Position numbers and translations under genes: made by a program. Of a stretch of 52,232 nt of DNA, positions 27,712-38,393 are shown one piece after another. The number at the start of each line of letters is the position of its first letter. Positions within the stretch are counted from its first letter, which is position 1. The notes under the pieces were generated by a model. The model did not search any database. It saw only the letters and a program-made list of their open reading frames with translations, and was not told the DNA's origin. The stretch is from Candidatus Pacearchaeota archaeon CG_4_10_14_0_2_um_filter_35_33 (GTDB taxonomy: Archaea > Nanobdellota > Nanobdellia > Pacearchaeales > GW2011-AR1): positions 1-52,232 of the forward strand of contig PFOR01000009.1 in assembly GCA_002792635.1 (NCBI GenBank), in the 5' to 3' direction.

Positions 27712-28374
27712 ATGTTAATATTAGGAGTAGACGATGCAGGCAGAGGCCCATTAATAGGGCCAATGATTTTAGCAGGAGTGCTGGCAGAAAAACCAAAAGA
27801 AAAATTATTCAAATCCAGCAACATTAGAGACTCAAAACTTGTCCCCCATAATGAAAGAATAAAACTTTCAAAATTAATTAAACAACATTCAATAAAAACA
27901 AAAATCATTTCTACTTTCCCCGAAGAAATTGACAAATCATTAAAAACAGGAACAAATCTTAATACCTTAGAAGCCATAAAGGCTGCATCAGTCATAAATT
28001 ATTTGAATCCAAAGAATAAATCAGTAAAAGTTATTCTTGATTGCCCATCAACAAATACAATAGCATGGAAGAACACACTGTTAAAATATGTAAGGCATCC
28101 TGGAAACTTGACAATTCTCTGCGAGCACAAAGCAGATTTTAATTATCCCATCGTGTCTGCAGCATCAATATTAGCAAAAGTCCAGAGAGAGGAGGAAGTT
28201 GAAAAACTAAAGAAACAATATGGAAATTTTGGCTCTGGTTACCCCTCAGACCCAAGAACAAAGGACTTCTTAAAGGAAAACGGCAAGGAATTAAAAGATT
28301 CCGGGTTATTCAGAAAGTCCTGGAGCACTTGGAAAAAAATCTTTCCTGATAAAGCCCAGAAGAGATTGTTCTAA
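27712..28374 (+). CDS. rnhB: Ribonuclease HII
   Basis: GVDDAGRGPLIGPM, KHKADFNYPIVSAASILAKVQRE, GSGYPSDPRTKDFL. Confidence 0.95.
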   Translation: MLILGVDDAGRGPLIGPMILAGVLAEKPKEKLFKSSNIRDSKLVPHNERIKLSKLIKQHSIKTKIISTFPEEIDKSLKTGTNLNTLEAIKAASVINYLNPKNKSVKVILDCPSTNTIAWKNTLLKYVRHPGNLTILCEHKADFNYPIVSAASILAKVQREEEVEKLKKQYGNFGSGYPSDPRTKDFLKENGKELKDSGLFRKSWSTWKKIFPDKAQKRLF

Positions 28375-28411
28375 CCCTAACTTTTAAATATCATTATCAA
28401 TATCTTCAAAC

Positions 28412-29482
28412 ATGACATTCCAAGAATTATTAGAAACCATTTATTGGGGAAACACCGGCCAGCAGTACCTAATAGCTCTGGCAATATTTATTATCTTATT
28501 TATCATATTCAAGATATTTGATTCTGTAATCATCTCTATATTAAGAAAGGCAGCCAAAAAAACGAAATTTGGCTGGGACGATTTAGTAATTGATTTCATC
28601 TCGGCAATCCATTGGCAATTCTATGCATTTGTAGCATTTTACATCGGAACATTATACTTAACACTCACAACAATATTAACACAGGCACTGAAATTCTTAC
28701 TATTGATTTTCATAGCGTATTATGTCGCACAAGGCCTATCAAGAATGGTAGATGGATTTACTAATAAACAGATAGAGAAGAGGAAAAAAATCACTGGAAC
28801 TATTCAAAACACTTCAATGATTAAAGTCTTTGGAGTTCTGTTTAAGATAGTAATTTACGTTGTCATGTTGTTAATGATTCTTTCTAATATGGGGATAGAA
28901 ATCACACCATTAATCGCATCTCTAGGAGTGGGTGGAATCGCAATTGCCATTGCCCTCCAAGCAGTTTTATCTGATTTATTTGCAGCATTCGCAATCTACT
29001 TCGATAAGCCATTCAAAGAAGGTGATTTCATAATAATTGGAAATGACATGGGAACTGTAAAACGTATTGGAATAAAGACAACAAGAATTGAAACTCTTTC
29101 AGGACAGGAGTTAATAGTTTCAAACACAGAGATGACAAACACAAGAGTCAACAACTATGGGAAGATGAAGAAGAGGAGAATAGTATTTCCATTCGGTGTT
29201 GAATATGACACGCCTGTAACAAAGCTAAGGAAAATAAATAAGATTGTTGAAAAAATTCTAAAGGAAACAAAGAATGCAGACTTAGACAGAGTGCACTTCA
29301 AAAATTTTGGCGATTTTAGCTTAAATTATGAAGTTGTTTATTATGTCAATAACTCGGACTACGCAAAATACATGGACATCCAGCAAGATATTAATCTAAA
29401 GCTAAAAGAAGCCTTTGAGAAGGAAAAGATTGTATTTGCCTTCCCTACCCAGACCCTCCATATAGATTCTTTCAAGAAGTAG
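28412..29482 (+). CDS. MscS-family mechanosensitive channel
   Basis: TM-rich N-terminus, IALQAVLSDLFAAFAIYFDKPFKEGDFI. Confidence 0.88.
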   Translation: MTFQELLETIYWGNTGQQYLIALAIFIILFIIFKIFDSVIISILRKAAKKTKFGWDDLVIDFISAIHWQFYAFVAFYIGTLYLTLTTILTQALKFLLLIFIAYYVAQGLSRMVDGFTNKQIEKRKKITGTIQNTSMIKVFGVLFKIVIYVVMLLMILSNMGIEITPLIASLGVGGIAIAIALQAVLSDLFAAFAIYFDKPFKEGDFIIIGNDMGTVKRIGIKTTRIETLSGQELIVSNTEMTNTRVNNYGKMKKRRIVFPFGVEYDTPVTKLRKINKIVEKILKETKNADLDRVHFKNFGDFSLNYEVVYYVNNSDYAKYMDIQQDINLKLKEAFEKEKIVFAFPTQTLHIDSFKK

Positions 29483-29522
29483 TTAAAACAATCTTTAAAT
29501 ATTAATCATTCTAAGAGCCAAT

Positions 29523-32390
29523 ATGACCCACATCAAAAAGCTAGTCATGCAGGGATTCAAGTCATTCGCTCCTAAAACAGAAATCAGCTTCGACTCCGGA
29601 ATCAATACAATTGTCGGACCAAACGGCTCTGGTAAAAGCAACATATCAGATGCCATATCATTCGTCCTCGGCAGATTATCTGCAAAATCCATGAGGGCAA
29701 AGAAATCCTCCAACCTCTTATTCATGGGCTCCAAATATGCCAAGCCATCTCATGAAGCCTCTGTCGAGCTAGTATTCGATAACTCAAAAAGCTCTTTCAA
29801 TCTTCCAGAAAAAGAGATAAAGTTAAAAAGAATCGTAAAGAGAAATGGCTCTTCTGTCTATAAGTTAAACGACGAGACAAGAACGAGAGGAGAAATACAA
29901 GAAATCCTCGCCCACGCCGGAATCGATCCATACGGCTTTAATATTATATTACAAGGGAACATTCAAAGCATTGTGAAGATGCAACCGGATGAAAGAAGGA
30001 AAATAATCGAGGAAGTAGCAGGCATATCCATATATGAAACCAGGAAGCAGAAATCATTTAAGGAGTTGGAAAAAACAGAAGATAGGTTAAAAGAAATATC
30101 AACAATCCTAAAAGAAAGAACATCATTTTTAAGAAATCTGGAAGAAGAAAGAACCCAGGCATTAAAATTCAAATCCCTCGAAGAAACAATCAAAAAATGC
30201 AAAGCCTCTATCTTATCAAGAAAAATCCAAGACAGAAAAAAAGAACTTTCTGATTTAAGCAAATCAATTTCATCTAATTTAGAAAAAAAGGATAAAATTA
30301 AAAATCAGTCAGATAAAATCCAAGAGAAAATAAACCAATTAACAAAAAAAGTTGAAGAAATAAATACCCATATTCAAAAATCTTCTGGCTTGGAACAAGA
30401 ATCTCTTAACACAACAATAGCAAACCTTAAGGCAGAAATAGAAGGATTAAAAGTAAGGGAAGAAAACTTTCATAACAGAAGACAAGAAACAGAAAAGAGA
30501 TTAGAAAACCTTCAAGCATCTCTGCCAGAATTAGAAGAAGAGATAAAAGACTTAAGAGAAAAATCTCCCTTGATGGCGAAAAAGCAAGAAGAATTGCAAA
30601 AGAAAAAAGAAGAGCTAAAAAAGATTCAAGAAGAAAAAGAAAACTTTCACACTCTTAAAGCAAGACTTTCATCATTAAAAGACATGATAAAAGAAAAAGA
30701 AAGATATCTTGCAAAAGCAGATTCCGACTCTGAAGCGACATTAAAAAGATTAGAAGAACTTTCTAAGAACTTAAAATACTCTGGAATCCAAGAATGTCTG
30801 CGACAGATAAAAACACTCCAGGAATCATTATCAATTAACAAGAACAAATTACAGTCAGTATCTCAAGAACATACAGAAAGCCAAAAACAAATTTCAATCG
30901 CAGAATCTAAGATTCAGGAAGCTGAAAATATCAAGCAGAAAGTAAGTGAAATAGACCTTTGTCCCCTATGCCAAACAAAAATATCTGAAAAACATGTAAG
31001 GCATGTCTTCCAAGATTCAGATAACAAAATAGCATCAGCTAAGGAATTAATAGAAAAGTCTCAAAAAACCCTAGAAAAAGCAACGAAAGAGAAAGAAAAT
31101 TTGGAATCCAGGATTAATAATCTGGAATCTCAACTCTCATCAGCTCATGAGGAATTGGTAAACCATAAATCCATCTCGGAAAAAAATGAATTGCTCCGTG
31201 AAATCCTAGAAACACAATCATCATTAAAACAAGAACTCCAGGAACTAGACAAAAAAAGGAATTCGTTAGAAGATAAAGCGATAGATTTATCAGGTATAGA
31301 AGAATCTTATCTGAAAAAATTACATGAGATAGAGGAAATATCTTCCAGAAATGAAAAAAATCTGGATCAAACACTTTCCTTTAAAGAAAGAGAAATCGAA
31401 CAAACTCGTGGTTTAATAAAATCAACCTCTGCCAATTTAGAAGAAATAGATGAAAAGCTTGATGATATAATCTCTGATTTACAAGAAAAAATGAATCTTT
31501 TGGAAGAAAAGGAAGCCGAAGAAGACGAATTATCCAAAAAATTCAAGAAAATGATTGAGGAAAGAGAATCAATACAAAAAACAATAAGCGAGGAAAATTA
31601 TAATGTAATAGAAAAAGGGAATGAGATTAGACAAATAGAAGACCAGACAAACACGCTAAAAATAGCACAGGCGAAAATTGATGCAACTAAAGATGCTCTG
31701 GAAATGGAAATCAAGGACTTCCCTGATGTAGAATTAATAAAAGGCACAATACAAGTTTTAGAAGAAAGACTTGTGAAAGCCCAGGATGCCATAAACAGAA
31801 TCGGCTCTATAAACCTAAAAGCTCTTGAAGTATACGAGGAAGTAAAAGAGGATTACGACAAGATAAAAGAAAGAGCAGATAAAATAGAATCAGAAAAAGA
31901 TGAAATCCTCAGGATTATCGCAGAAATCGATAAGAAGAAAAAAAGAAGTTTCATGAAATCATTTAAAGCCATTAATGAGATATTCTCAGAAAACTTTGCC
32001 AGGTTATACACAAAAGGAAAAGCATATCTAGAGTTAGAAAACACTCAAGACCCATTTGAAGGCGGAATTAACATAGCAATCAAATTAGCAAAAGGAAAAT
32101 ACTTTGACATCACATCCCTATCAGGAGGAGAACAAACACTAGTTGTCATATCATTATTATTCGCAATCCAAGAATACAAACCATATCATTTCTACATCTT
32201 CGATGAAATAGATGCAGCCCTGGATAAAAGAAACTCACAAAGACTTTCTTCTCTACTAAAACAGTATATGCAAAACGGTCAGTATATTGTCATAACACAT
32301 AATGATGCAATAATCACAGATTCCAATGTTCTTTATGGAGTCTCCATGCATGATGGGATTTCAAAGATTCTAAGTATGAAGTTGGATTGA
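29523..32390 (+). CDS. SMC-family ATPase with central zinc-hook-like CPLC motif
   Basis: SMC Walker A VGPNGSGKSNISDAISFVLG, signature SLSGGEQTL, Walker B FYIFDEIDAALD; CPLC at residues 480-483 of 955. Confidence 0.9.
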   Translation: MTHIKKLVMQGFKSFAPKTEISFDSGINTIVGPNGSGKSNISDAISFVLGRLSAKSMRAKKSSNLLFMGSKYAKPSHEASVELVFDNSKSSFNLPEKEIKLKRIVKRNGSSVYKLNDETRTRGEIQEILAHAGIDPYGFNIILQGNIQSIVKMQPDERRKIIEEVAGISIYETRKQKSFKELEKTEDRLKEISTILKERTSFLRNLEEERTQALKFKSLEETIKKCKASILSRKIQDRKKELSDLSKSISSNLEKKDKIKNQSDKIQEKINQLTKKVEEINTHIQKSSGLEQESLNTTIANLKAEIEGLKVREENFHNRRQETEKRLENLQASLPELEEEIKDLREKSPLMAKKQEELQKKKEELKKIQEEKENFHTLKARLSSLKDMIKEKERYLAKADSDSEATLKRLEELSKNLKYSGIQECLRQIKTLQESLSINKNKLQSVSQEHTESQKQISIAESKIQEAENIKQKVSEIDLCPLCQTKISEKHVRHVFQDSDNKIASAKELIEKSQKTLEKATKEKENLESRINNLESQLSSAHEELVNHKSISEKNELLREILETQSSLKQELQELDKKRNSLEDKAIDLSGIEESYLKKLHEIEEISSRNEKNLDQTLSFKEREIEQTRGLIKSTSANLEEIDEKLDDIISDLQEKMNLLEEKEAEEDELSKKFKKMIEERESIQKTISEENYNVIEKGNEIRQIEDQTNTLKIAQAKIDATKDALEMEIKDFPDVELIKGTIQVLEERLVKAQDAINRIGSINLKALEVYEEVKEDYDKIKERADKIESEKDEILRIIAEIDKKKKRSFMKSFKAINEIFSENFARLYTKGKAYLELENTQDPFEGGINIAIKLAKGKYFDITSLSGGEQTLVVISLLFAIQEYKPYHFYIFDEIDAALDKRNSQRLSSLLKQYMQNGQYIVITHNDAIITDSNVLYGVSMHDGISKILSMKLD

Positions 32391-32460
32391 GAAACTATAA
32401 AAGCCCAAATCCATTTATCCCGGCATGATATTTGAAAAAGGGGAGTTGAAAACTTTATAG

Positions 32461-32841
32461 CCGTTTTATTTAGATCATCTTCTATCTTCAATCCTGTATT
32501 TTTCAGCAGCCTTTCTAGTTGTTTACTTTCTTGGAATTGGTTTTAGTACATTTCAGATAGGAATTCTTGTAGCAGCCATGCCCCTTACGGGATTACTTTT
32601 CGAAGTTCCAACCGGAGCAATAGCCGATATTTATGGAAGAAAGTTTTCAGTTCTTTTAGGGTATGCTATAGAAGGCATTGGATACCTATCATTATTTTTC
32701 ATACAAGACTTTTACGCAGTTCTATTAGCCTTCGCAATAATAGGATTCGGAACAACATTTTCCTCAGGAGCCAAAGAAGCATGGATCACAGATTTAATCA
32801 AAGGAAAAAAAGGAAAATATTTGAAAGACTATTTAGTTTGA
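32461..32841 (+). pseudogene. MFS transporter N-terminal fragment interrupted by the RM island
   Basis: PLTGLLFEVPTGAIADIYGRKFSVLLG ... GAKEAWITDLIKGKKGKYLKDY, then stop at island border. Confidence 0.7.
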
Positions 32842-32845
32842 GGGA

Positions 32846-34300
32846 TTAAGCTTTAGTTTTCAACTCATTGATATCACTTAATATTTCATTTTCTAACTTC
32901 TCAATTCTTTCCATAATTTGTTCTGGTGGATCATACTTAACATCTTGATATTCAATTTCTTTATACTTTGATATGCTTAAATCCCAATCATCATTTTTAA
33001 TTTCTTCAATTGGAACAAAAAAATGCTTTTTCTTTCTATCTTCGTTATCTTCATCTTTTCTTTTTTCAAAGCTTCCTATAATATCAGGTATATCTCCTTG
33101 TCCGTCATCTATTTGTGTTCTTTTATCATCTAAACTAAAACCATCACTTTTCATGTCATAAAACCAGACTCTTTGAGTTGGCTCTCCTTTAGTAAAGAAT
33201 AAAACAGCAGTAGGAACTCCTGCATATGGTTTGAACACTCCAGAAGGCATTTTTATAACTGCGTCTAATCTGCATTTTTCTAAAAGAATCTGCCTAATTG
33301 ATTTATGGGCTTTTGAATTTCCAAATAAAACACCATCCGGAACAATAACCGCACATCTACCACCACTTGCTAAAGAATTATACATTAATTCCAAAAATAA
33401 TAACTCTGTTTTTCTAGTTTTTATTAATAAATTATCACTCATCTCAGACTCATCAATACTTCCCTTAAATGGAGGATTTGCTAAGATTAAGTCATAAGTA
33501 TTTTCTTCATTATATCTTTTTGAGAGTGTGTTTAGTTGTTGAATATTTGGCCTAGTTATTCCGTGCATCATTAAATTCATTAAAGAGATTCTTGTAAGTG
33601 TTTGATCAATATCATAGCCATATAAAGATTCTTCATCTAAGATTTTCTTTTTCTGAGCTGTTAAAGTGCTAACTCCATCTTTTTTATTGGAGTTTAAGAT
33701 ATACTCATAAGCATTAATTAGAAATCCTGCAGTTCCACATGCTGGATCTAAAATCCTATCCCCATATTCTGGTTTTGCTAAATTAACCATCATTTTAATA
33801 ATGTGTCTTGGAGTTCTGAATTGTCCGTTTTTTCCTGCTGTTTGTAATTCACTTAAAAGATATTCATACATATCTCCTTGAGTATCTTGATTTTGCTCTT
33901 TAATGTGCATGTCATTTATTATTTTCACAGCCTCCATTAAAAGCGAGGCAGTTGGTATCTCAAAATTAGCATTTTTCATATATTTAGCATAAAATGAATC
34001 TCCGTTATCTAAATTTCTTAAGGAAGGAAATACTTTATCTCTAACATGATCCATTATTTTATCAGCAGAGTAATTGCTCCATTCAGACCATCTGCAATCT
34101 TTATGGTTTTCAAAAATAGATTTAAACTTTTCTCCTGTTAATCTTGCCTCTTGTTCTTTTCTAACATTTTCATCCTCTAACCTTTTCATAAAAATTAGGA
34201 AAGATATTTGTTCAATTGCTTGTAAGGGGTTAGAGATTCCACCAGACCAAAACTTATCCCAAAGCTTCTGTATTTGTGATTTTAGTTGTGGGTGTAGCAT
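32846..34300 (-). CDS. hsdM: Type I restriction-modification methyltransferase subunit
   Basis: DPACGTAGFL, LILANPPFKG, N-terminal HsdM region. Confidence 0.93.
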   Translation of the reverse strand: MLHPQLKSQIQKLWDKFWSGGISNPLQAIEQISFLIFMKRLEDENVRKEQEARLTGEKFKSIFENHKDCRWSEWSNYSADKIMDHVRDKVFPSLRNLDNGDSFYAKYMKNANFEIPTASLLMEAVKIINDMHIKEQNQDTQGDMYEYLLSELQTAGKNGQFRTPRHIIKMMVNLAKPEYGDRILDPACGTAGFLINAYEYILNSNKKDGVSTLTAQKKKILDEESLYGYDIDQTLTRISLMNLMMHGITRPNIQQLNTLSKRYNEENTYDLILANPPFKGSIDESEMSDNLLIKTRKTELLFLELMYNSLASGGRCAVIVPDGVLFGNSKAHKSIRQILLEKCRLDAVIKMPSGVFKPYAGVPTAVLFFTKGEPTQRVWFYDMKSDGFSLDDKRTQIDDGQGDIPDIIGSFEKRKDEDNEDRKKKHFFVPIEEIKNDDWDLSISKYKEIEYQDVKYDPPEQIMERIEKLENEILSDINELKTKA

Positions 34301-34302
34301 TT

Positions 34303-34797
34303 TTACATTTCCTTAAATTTTTTTCTTAGGTTATTTATTTCTTGGATTGTCAGTTTTCCAAAGTATGCCCTTAATTCTACATTAAACCTTTGTGCAACTT
34401 TTAATCGCTCATCGCATTTTTCTTTATGTATTGGCTCAGCATCATTCATAGGTATATAATATTGATTGTCTATCCGGTCTTTTTTGAATTCAGAGAAAAT
34501 TAGATATAGATTTTCTAAATCAAACAATTCTTTTATCAAAAGCACTGCTCCAGAATGATTTTCACATTTGATTCCACATTTAAAAAATAGTGACTGAACA
34601 GTGTTGTAGATTGAGTAATAAGCTTCTGAAACTGCGTTCTCATATATTCCTGCACCATATGCAAGTTTTGCTACTTGCATGCATTTTTCACTTTTTATCA
34701 AATATGATTTAGATATTTCTTCAGAAGGGTCTACAAGCTCTAATCTTTCTTCTTGTTTTAGTTTATTCAAAAAATTTGATTTTATCATAATACTCAT
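34303..34797 (-). CDS. HEPN-domain protein (MNT-HEPN module)
   Basis: Similar to 4268-4762: YYSIYNTVQSLFFKCGIKCENHSGA, KDRIDNQYYIP. Confidence 0.75.
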   Translation of the reverse strand: MSIMIKSNFLNKLKQEERLELVDPSEEISKSYLIKSEKCMQVAKLAYGAGIYENAVSEAYYSIYNTVQSLFFKCGIKCENHSGAVLLIKELFDLENLYLIFSEFKKDRIDNQYYIPMNDAEPIHKEKCDERLKVAQRFNVELRAYFGKLTIQEINNLRKKFKEM

Positions 34798-35362
34798 CTG
34801 CCCCCCTTATTATTACATGATTTTTTATTATTTCTTTTATTAATAAATCATTTTCATTGAATTTTCCAATTTTTATACTTATCAAATCATAGATTTTTTG
34901 TATTTCTTCTTTGACTTTCTGATTTGTTGTTTCGATGTAAACATCAATATCGCTGTCTTTTTTTGAATTTCCTTTTGCATAGCTTCCAAAAAGAATTATT
35001 AAATTGCAAGTGCATTTTCTGATAATATCTCGAAAAATAGGTTCAAGCTCTGGATATTTTAACAGTATCTTTGTAAGTTTGTAGTTTTCAGCATTTAAGA
35101 CAAATGATTTTGAGATTAAATTTTTTTTAATAAAATAAATATGATTTTTTCCAACAACCCTATAATCCAATACATTTATTTTTAGTAGTTCTTCAAGTAT
35201 TGACTGCACTCTTGTTAAAGAGGTCTTTAGTTCTTTTGCCAGTTCTCTTTGATGCATCTCTTTTTTTAAGAGGAGTAACAGTACTTCATACATATAATTG
35301 ACTTTTATTTGTGTCATATGACTTTTTAATAAGTCAGTAGTATTTAAGTCTTTTGCTTTCAT
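34763..35362 (-). CDS. wHTH-nucleotidyltransferase (MNT) antitoxin-like
   Basis: NLIILFGSYAKGNSKKDSDIDVYIET; winged-helix N-terminus; ATGA-type overlap with hsdS. Confidence 0.78.
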   Translation of the reverse strand: MKAKDLNTTDLLKSHMTQIKVNYMYEVLLLLLKKEMHQRELAKELKTSLTRVQSILEELLKINVLDYRVVGKNHIYFIKKNLISKSFVLNAENYKLTKILLKYPELEPIFRDIIRKCTCNLIILFGSYAKGNSKKDSDIDVYIETTNQKVKEEIQKIYDLISIKIGKFNENDLLIKEIIKNHVIIRGADEYYDKIKFFE

Positions 35363-36528
35363 CTTACTAACTCCCCTTTAAATGCTTTCTGCATCAAAAC
35401 CCCATTTAATTGTTCAATTTCTTCTAACGATTGTTTTTGTTTTTCTTTTATTTTTTCAATATGCTCGACGATTGAGGCAAAGGTTTGTTGGAGTTTGAGG
35501 GGTGGAAGGGGGATTTTAATAGATTTGATAACTTGCTGAGAAATATTTGGCTGTCCACCCCCAAAACTTGAACTAACTAATTTCTTTTTGATTGAACCTA
35601 AGAAGTATAATAAATAGATATTATTTAATAGATTGTTATCTTTGGGGATTAAAGAACAAATTGCTTGGTTTGTTGTTGCTCTAATTTTTAGCATGGAAAT
35701 TTTTCCAACACTTGCCCCATACATTGCGATTAATACGGTATTTGGTTCAAGATATTTTGCACTACTATTTTTTAATCCTAATTCAGTTATTTTTTCCTCA
35801 GTATTATGGATATAACCTTTATCTAGTTCTCCGGATTTAACCCATAGTATTGTTCCATTCTCCCAATATTCTTTTTTAATCCTTGAAGGTGTTCCGCCAC
35901 TTGTAGTATCACATAACTCGCGTATTTCTTTCTCTTCAAACTTCTCCTTCAAAAACACCTCACTAAAAACACTCTTCAGATAATCATCTAAAAACTCAAG
36001 TGTCTGTTTTCTTTTTTCTTTAAGATGTTCTGCTTTTTCTAAAATTGAAACTATGGCTTTTTGGGTTGGGAAGGGGGGGAGGGGGATTTTAATAGATTCA
36101 AACCTTCCTTTAGTAATATGTTTCATAGTTGAGCCATGTGTTTCTCTCATAAACAGATTTATACTCCTCTTCACAAAATAAAATAGATATTCTTTATCAA
36201 TAAAATCTCCTTTAGGAACAACTTTGAAAATATGCTGATTTAACCACCCTTCTTCTTTATCCCAGATAAATGCGTCTAAAGTTGCAGACCATGAAATTAA
36301 TAAATCTCCTCTTTTAACTAGATATTTACCTTCAAATTTCTTTGTCGTATAATTTGGGTTTGTTATAGAGCCTGTTAAGTCTTGAATACGAATTATTAAT
36401 TTTCCTTTTGGTTCCCATTCTGAAGGTTTAAACGCCCTACCATTTACAAATTGTGCTATTTCCTTTAATTCAACTTCCTTCCATTCTACTTGATTAATTT
36501 GTTTTATTTTCATTTTTTCTTTGTTCAA
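35359..36528 (-). CDS. hsdS: Type I restriction-modification specificity subunit
   Basis: Two TRDs each ending IKIPLPP...Q followed by a coiled coil. Confidence 0.92.
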   Translation of the reverse strand: MNKEKMKIKQINQVEWKEVELKEIAQFVNGRAFKPSEWEPKGKLIIRIQDLTGSITNPNYTTKKFEGKYLVKRGDLLISWSATLDAFIWDKEEGWLNQHIFKVVPKGDFIDKEYLFYFVKRSINLFMRETHGSTMKHITKGRFESIKIPLPPFPTQKAIVSILEKAEHLKEKRKQTLEFLDDYLKSVFSEVFLKEKFEEKEIRELCDTTSGGTPSRIKKEYWENGTILWVKSGELDKGYIHNTEEKITELGLKNSSAKYLEPNTVLIAMYGASVGKISMLKIRATTNQAICSLIPKDNNLLNNIYLLYFLGSIKKKLVSSSFGGGQPNISQQVIKSIKIPLPPLKLQQTFASIVEHIEKIKEKQKQSLEEIEQLNGVLMQKAFKGELVR

Positions 36529-37147
36529 CGCTCTTTTTTAATTCTAAAATTAATTTATCCATTAACTCATTTTGTGGCTGTAAGTTTTCATAAACCACAA
36601 CCAATCTTTTCCAAACTTCTTTTAAATCTTTACAAAATTGAGGGAAATTTGTTTCTAGTGTTTTATCCTTGCCATATACAGCATTACCAAAATCCCAACT
36701 GTGAGCTAAAACGTTTCTAACATTTTTTAGTTTGTTTAACATCTGAAACGTGTCATCAGAGATTAATTTCCACTCATCTCTTAAAATATGTATTTTTTGG
36801 GAAAAATCAATTTTGGTATTAAGCGAATCCAGCCAAGAGCCTCTAGCAGAAAAATCCTCTTTTAATATAATTGCTTGGATTATTTCATTAGTCATAAACT
36901 CTATTTTAGTAAATGAATCTAAAATTTCTCCGCGATCCAATCTTCTAGGAATTACCTCTCCAAACTCCTCCCTATGAAGACCATGACTTATATTCCCCCC
37001 ATATACTCTGAGCCATTGCTTTTTTCCAACTATAAAAATTTTTAAAGGGCGTATTCTATGATTATCCATTATTGCAATTAACTCTTTTAGCTTTTTCTCA
37101 TCTATATCTTTTGGTTCTCCAATATCTAATGTTGCTTTTCTATTCAT
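36494..37147 (-). CDS. HEPN-like protein with R-x4-H motif
   Basis: LKNVRNVLAHSWD. Confidence 0.55.
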   Translation of the reverse strand: MNRKATLDIGEPKDIDEKKLKELIAIMDNHRIRPLKIFIVGKKQWLRVYGGNISHGLHREEFGEVIPRRLDRGEILDSFTKIEFMTNEIIQAIILKEDFSARGSWLDSLNTKIDFSQKIHILRDEWKLISDDTFQMLNKLKNVRNVLAHSWDFGNAVYGKDKTLETNFPQFCKDLKEVWKRLVVVYENLQPQNELMDKLILELKKSVEQRKNENKTN

Positions 37148-37781
37148 TTTTTAATCCGTTTGCCTCATTTTGTATTTCTGCCTGACTTTTGCCAAGGAGA
37201 ATCCGAGAATATATTTCTTTCTTAAATAGAATACTTTGGTTATAAGCTAAAATAACATCAATAAGCCACTGAAAGTTGCTAACAAATTCCTTGTTTGCAA
37301 AAAGGACATTTTTCCAATTCTGATCCTTAAAAAAATGTTTATAGGGTACATCAGTAATAAATTCCAGGTCTTGTGCATCCCATTTAACAGGAACATGGGC
37401 AAAAATATCTCTTAGCGCCTCAAATCTTTCTAAGGTGACAGAGAGATTTTCCTTAGCCTCACCACCTAATTTTGGAAATGCATCTTCAATAAGCTTTTTC
37501 ATATCTCTTGACTTAGTCTTAAATCGAGGCATATTTTCTCTCTCTCTTATTCCCCTAACTAAATGAAATTCCTTTTTTGAATGATCCATAACTAAATCTT
37601 TGCCTGTTGCAGAAATTAAATTATTAAAACACATTTCAATTATTATTGAGAACTCGATAGTAATCCCTCTTATTTCTGTCATAAATTTATGTTTTTCTCT
37701 CAAGTTTGGAATACCATCTGCAATCTTTAGGGCTTCCTCCTTCATCTCTTCAATTGTTGGAATTTTATTTTCCTTCCCCAT
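37140..37781 (-). CDS. HEPN-like protein with R-x4-H motif
   Basis: RFEALRDIFAHVPVKW. Confidence 0.55.
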   Translation of the reverse strand: MGKENKIPTIEEMKEEALKIADGIPNLREKHKFMTEIRGITIEFSIIIEMCFNNLISATGKDLVMDHSKKEFHLVRGIRERENMPRFKTKSRDMKKLIEDAFPKLGGEAKENLSVTLERFEALRDIFAHVPVKWDAQDLEFITDVPYKHFFKDQNWKNVLFANKEFVSNFQWLIDVILAYNQSILFKKEIYSRILLGKSQAEIQNEANGLKNE

Positions 37782-37784
37782 ATT

Positions 37785-38393
37785 CTACAAAACACCCCCA
37801 GTTTTATCATCAACCCAAACCCCGTTTATCTTTGTCTTATCTTCCCAAAGACTATTTTCATTTCCTTCTTTAATTGCCTTATCAAGTTCTTCCTGACTCA
37901 TCCTGGATAATTCTTTATCTATTGTCTCTCTGATTTCATCTTCACTCTCACCGACAAAACTCATATCATGAAAATTTAAATCCGCCTTTGTTAATGCCTT
38001 GCTCCATTTTTCAGCTAAATCTCTTTTGGAACTCCAAAAAATCATACCTTGTTGAATAATAGCAAAAAAATCACTAGTCAAAATAGAATAAGAAATTTCA
38101 TCTTCTCCGTCATAAAATTTTCCTTCTCCGTCTTTCAATAATTCAATATTCTTAACCGCTTCTTCATAATTAACTTCAAAAACACTCTCAACAACTTCAT
38201 CATTTAGCTTTAAAATCCTTATATCTTCTTTTGGAAGAAATTCAATAAAAGTCTCCATCAATTTACCATGTTCTTCCCTATCAAAACCAAACATCTCTTT
38301 TGACTTAAACTCAACATACCAATAAAACTCATTTTCTTTTTCAATTTCATCGGTATTTCTTCCAATTAATTCATTCATTTCTCCATTCCTCAC
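37785..38393 (-). CDS. Acidic hypothetical protein in RM operon
   Basis: 202-aa ORF overlapping upstream gene. Confidence 0.55.
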   Translation of the reverse strand: MRNGEMNELIGRNTDEIEKENEFYWYVEFKSKEMFGFDREEHGKLMETFIEFLPKEDIRILKLNDEVVESVFEVNYEEAVKNIELLKDGEGKFYDGEDEISYSILTSDFFAIIQQGMIFWSSKRDLAEKWSKALTKADLNFHDMSFVGESEDEIRETIDKELSRMSQEELDKAIKEGNENSLWEDKTKINGVWVDDKTGGVL

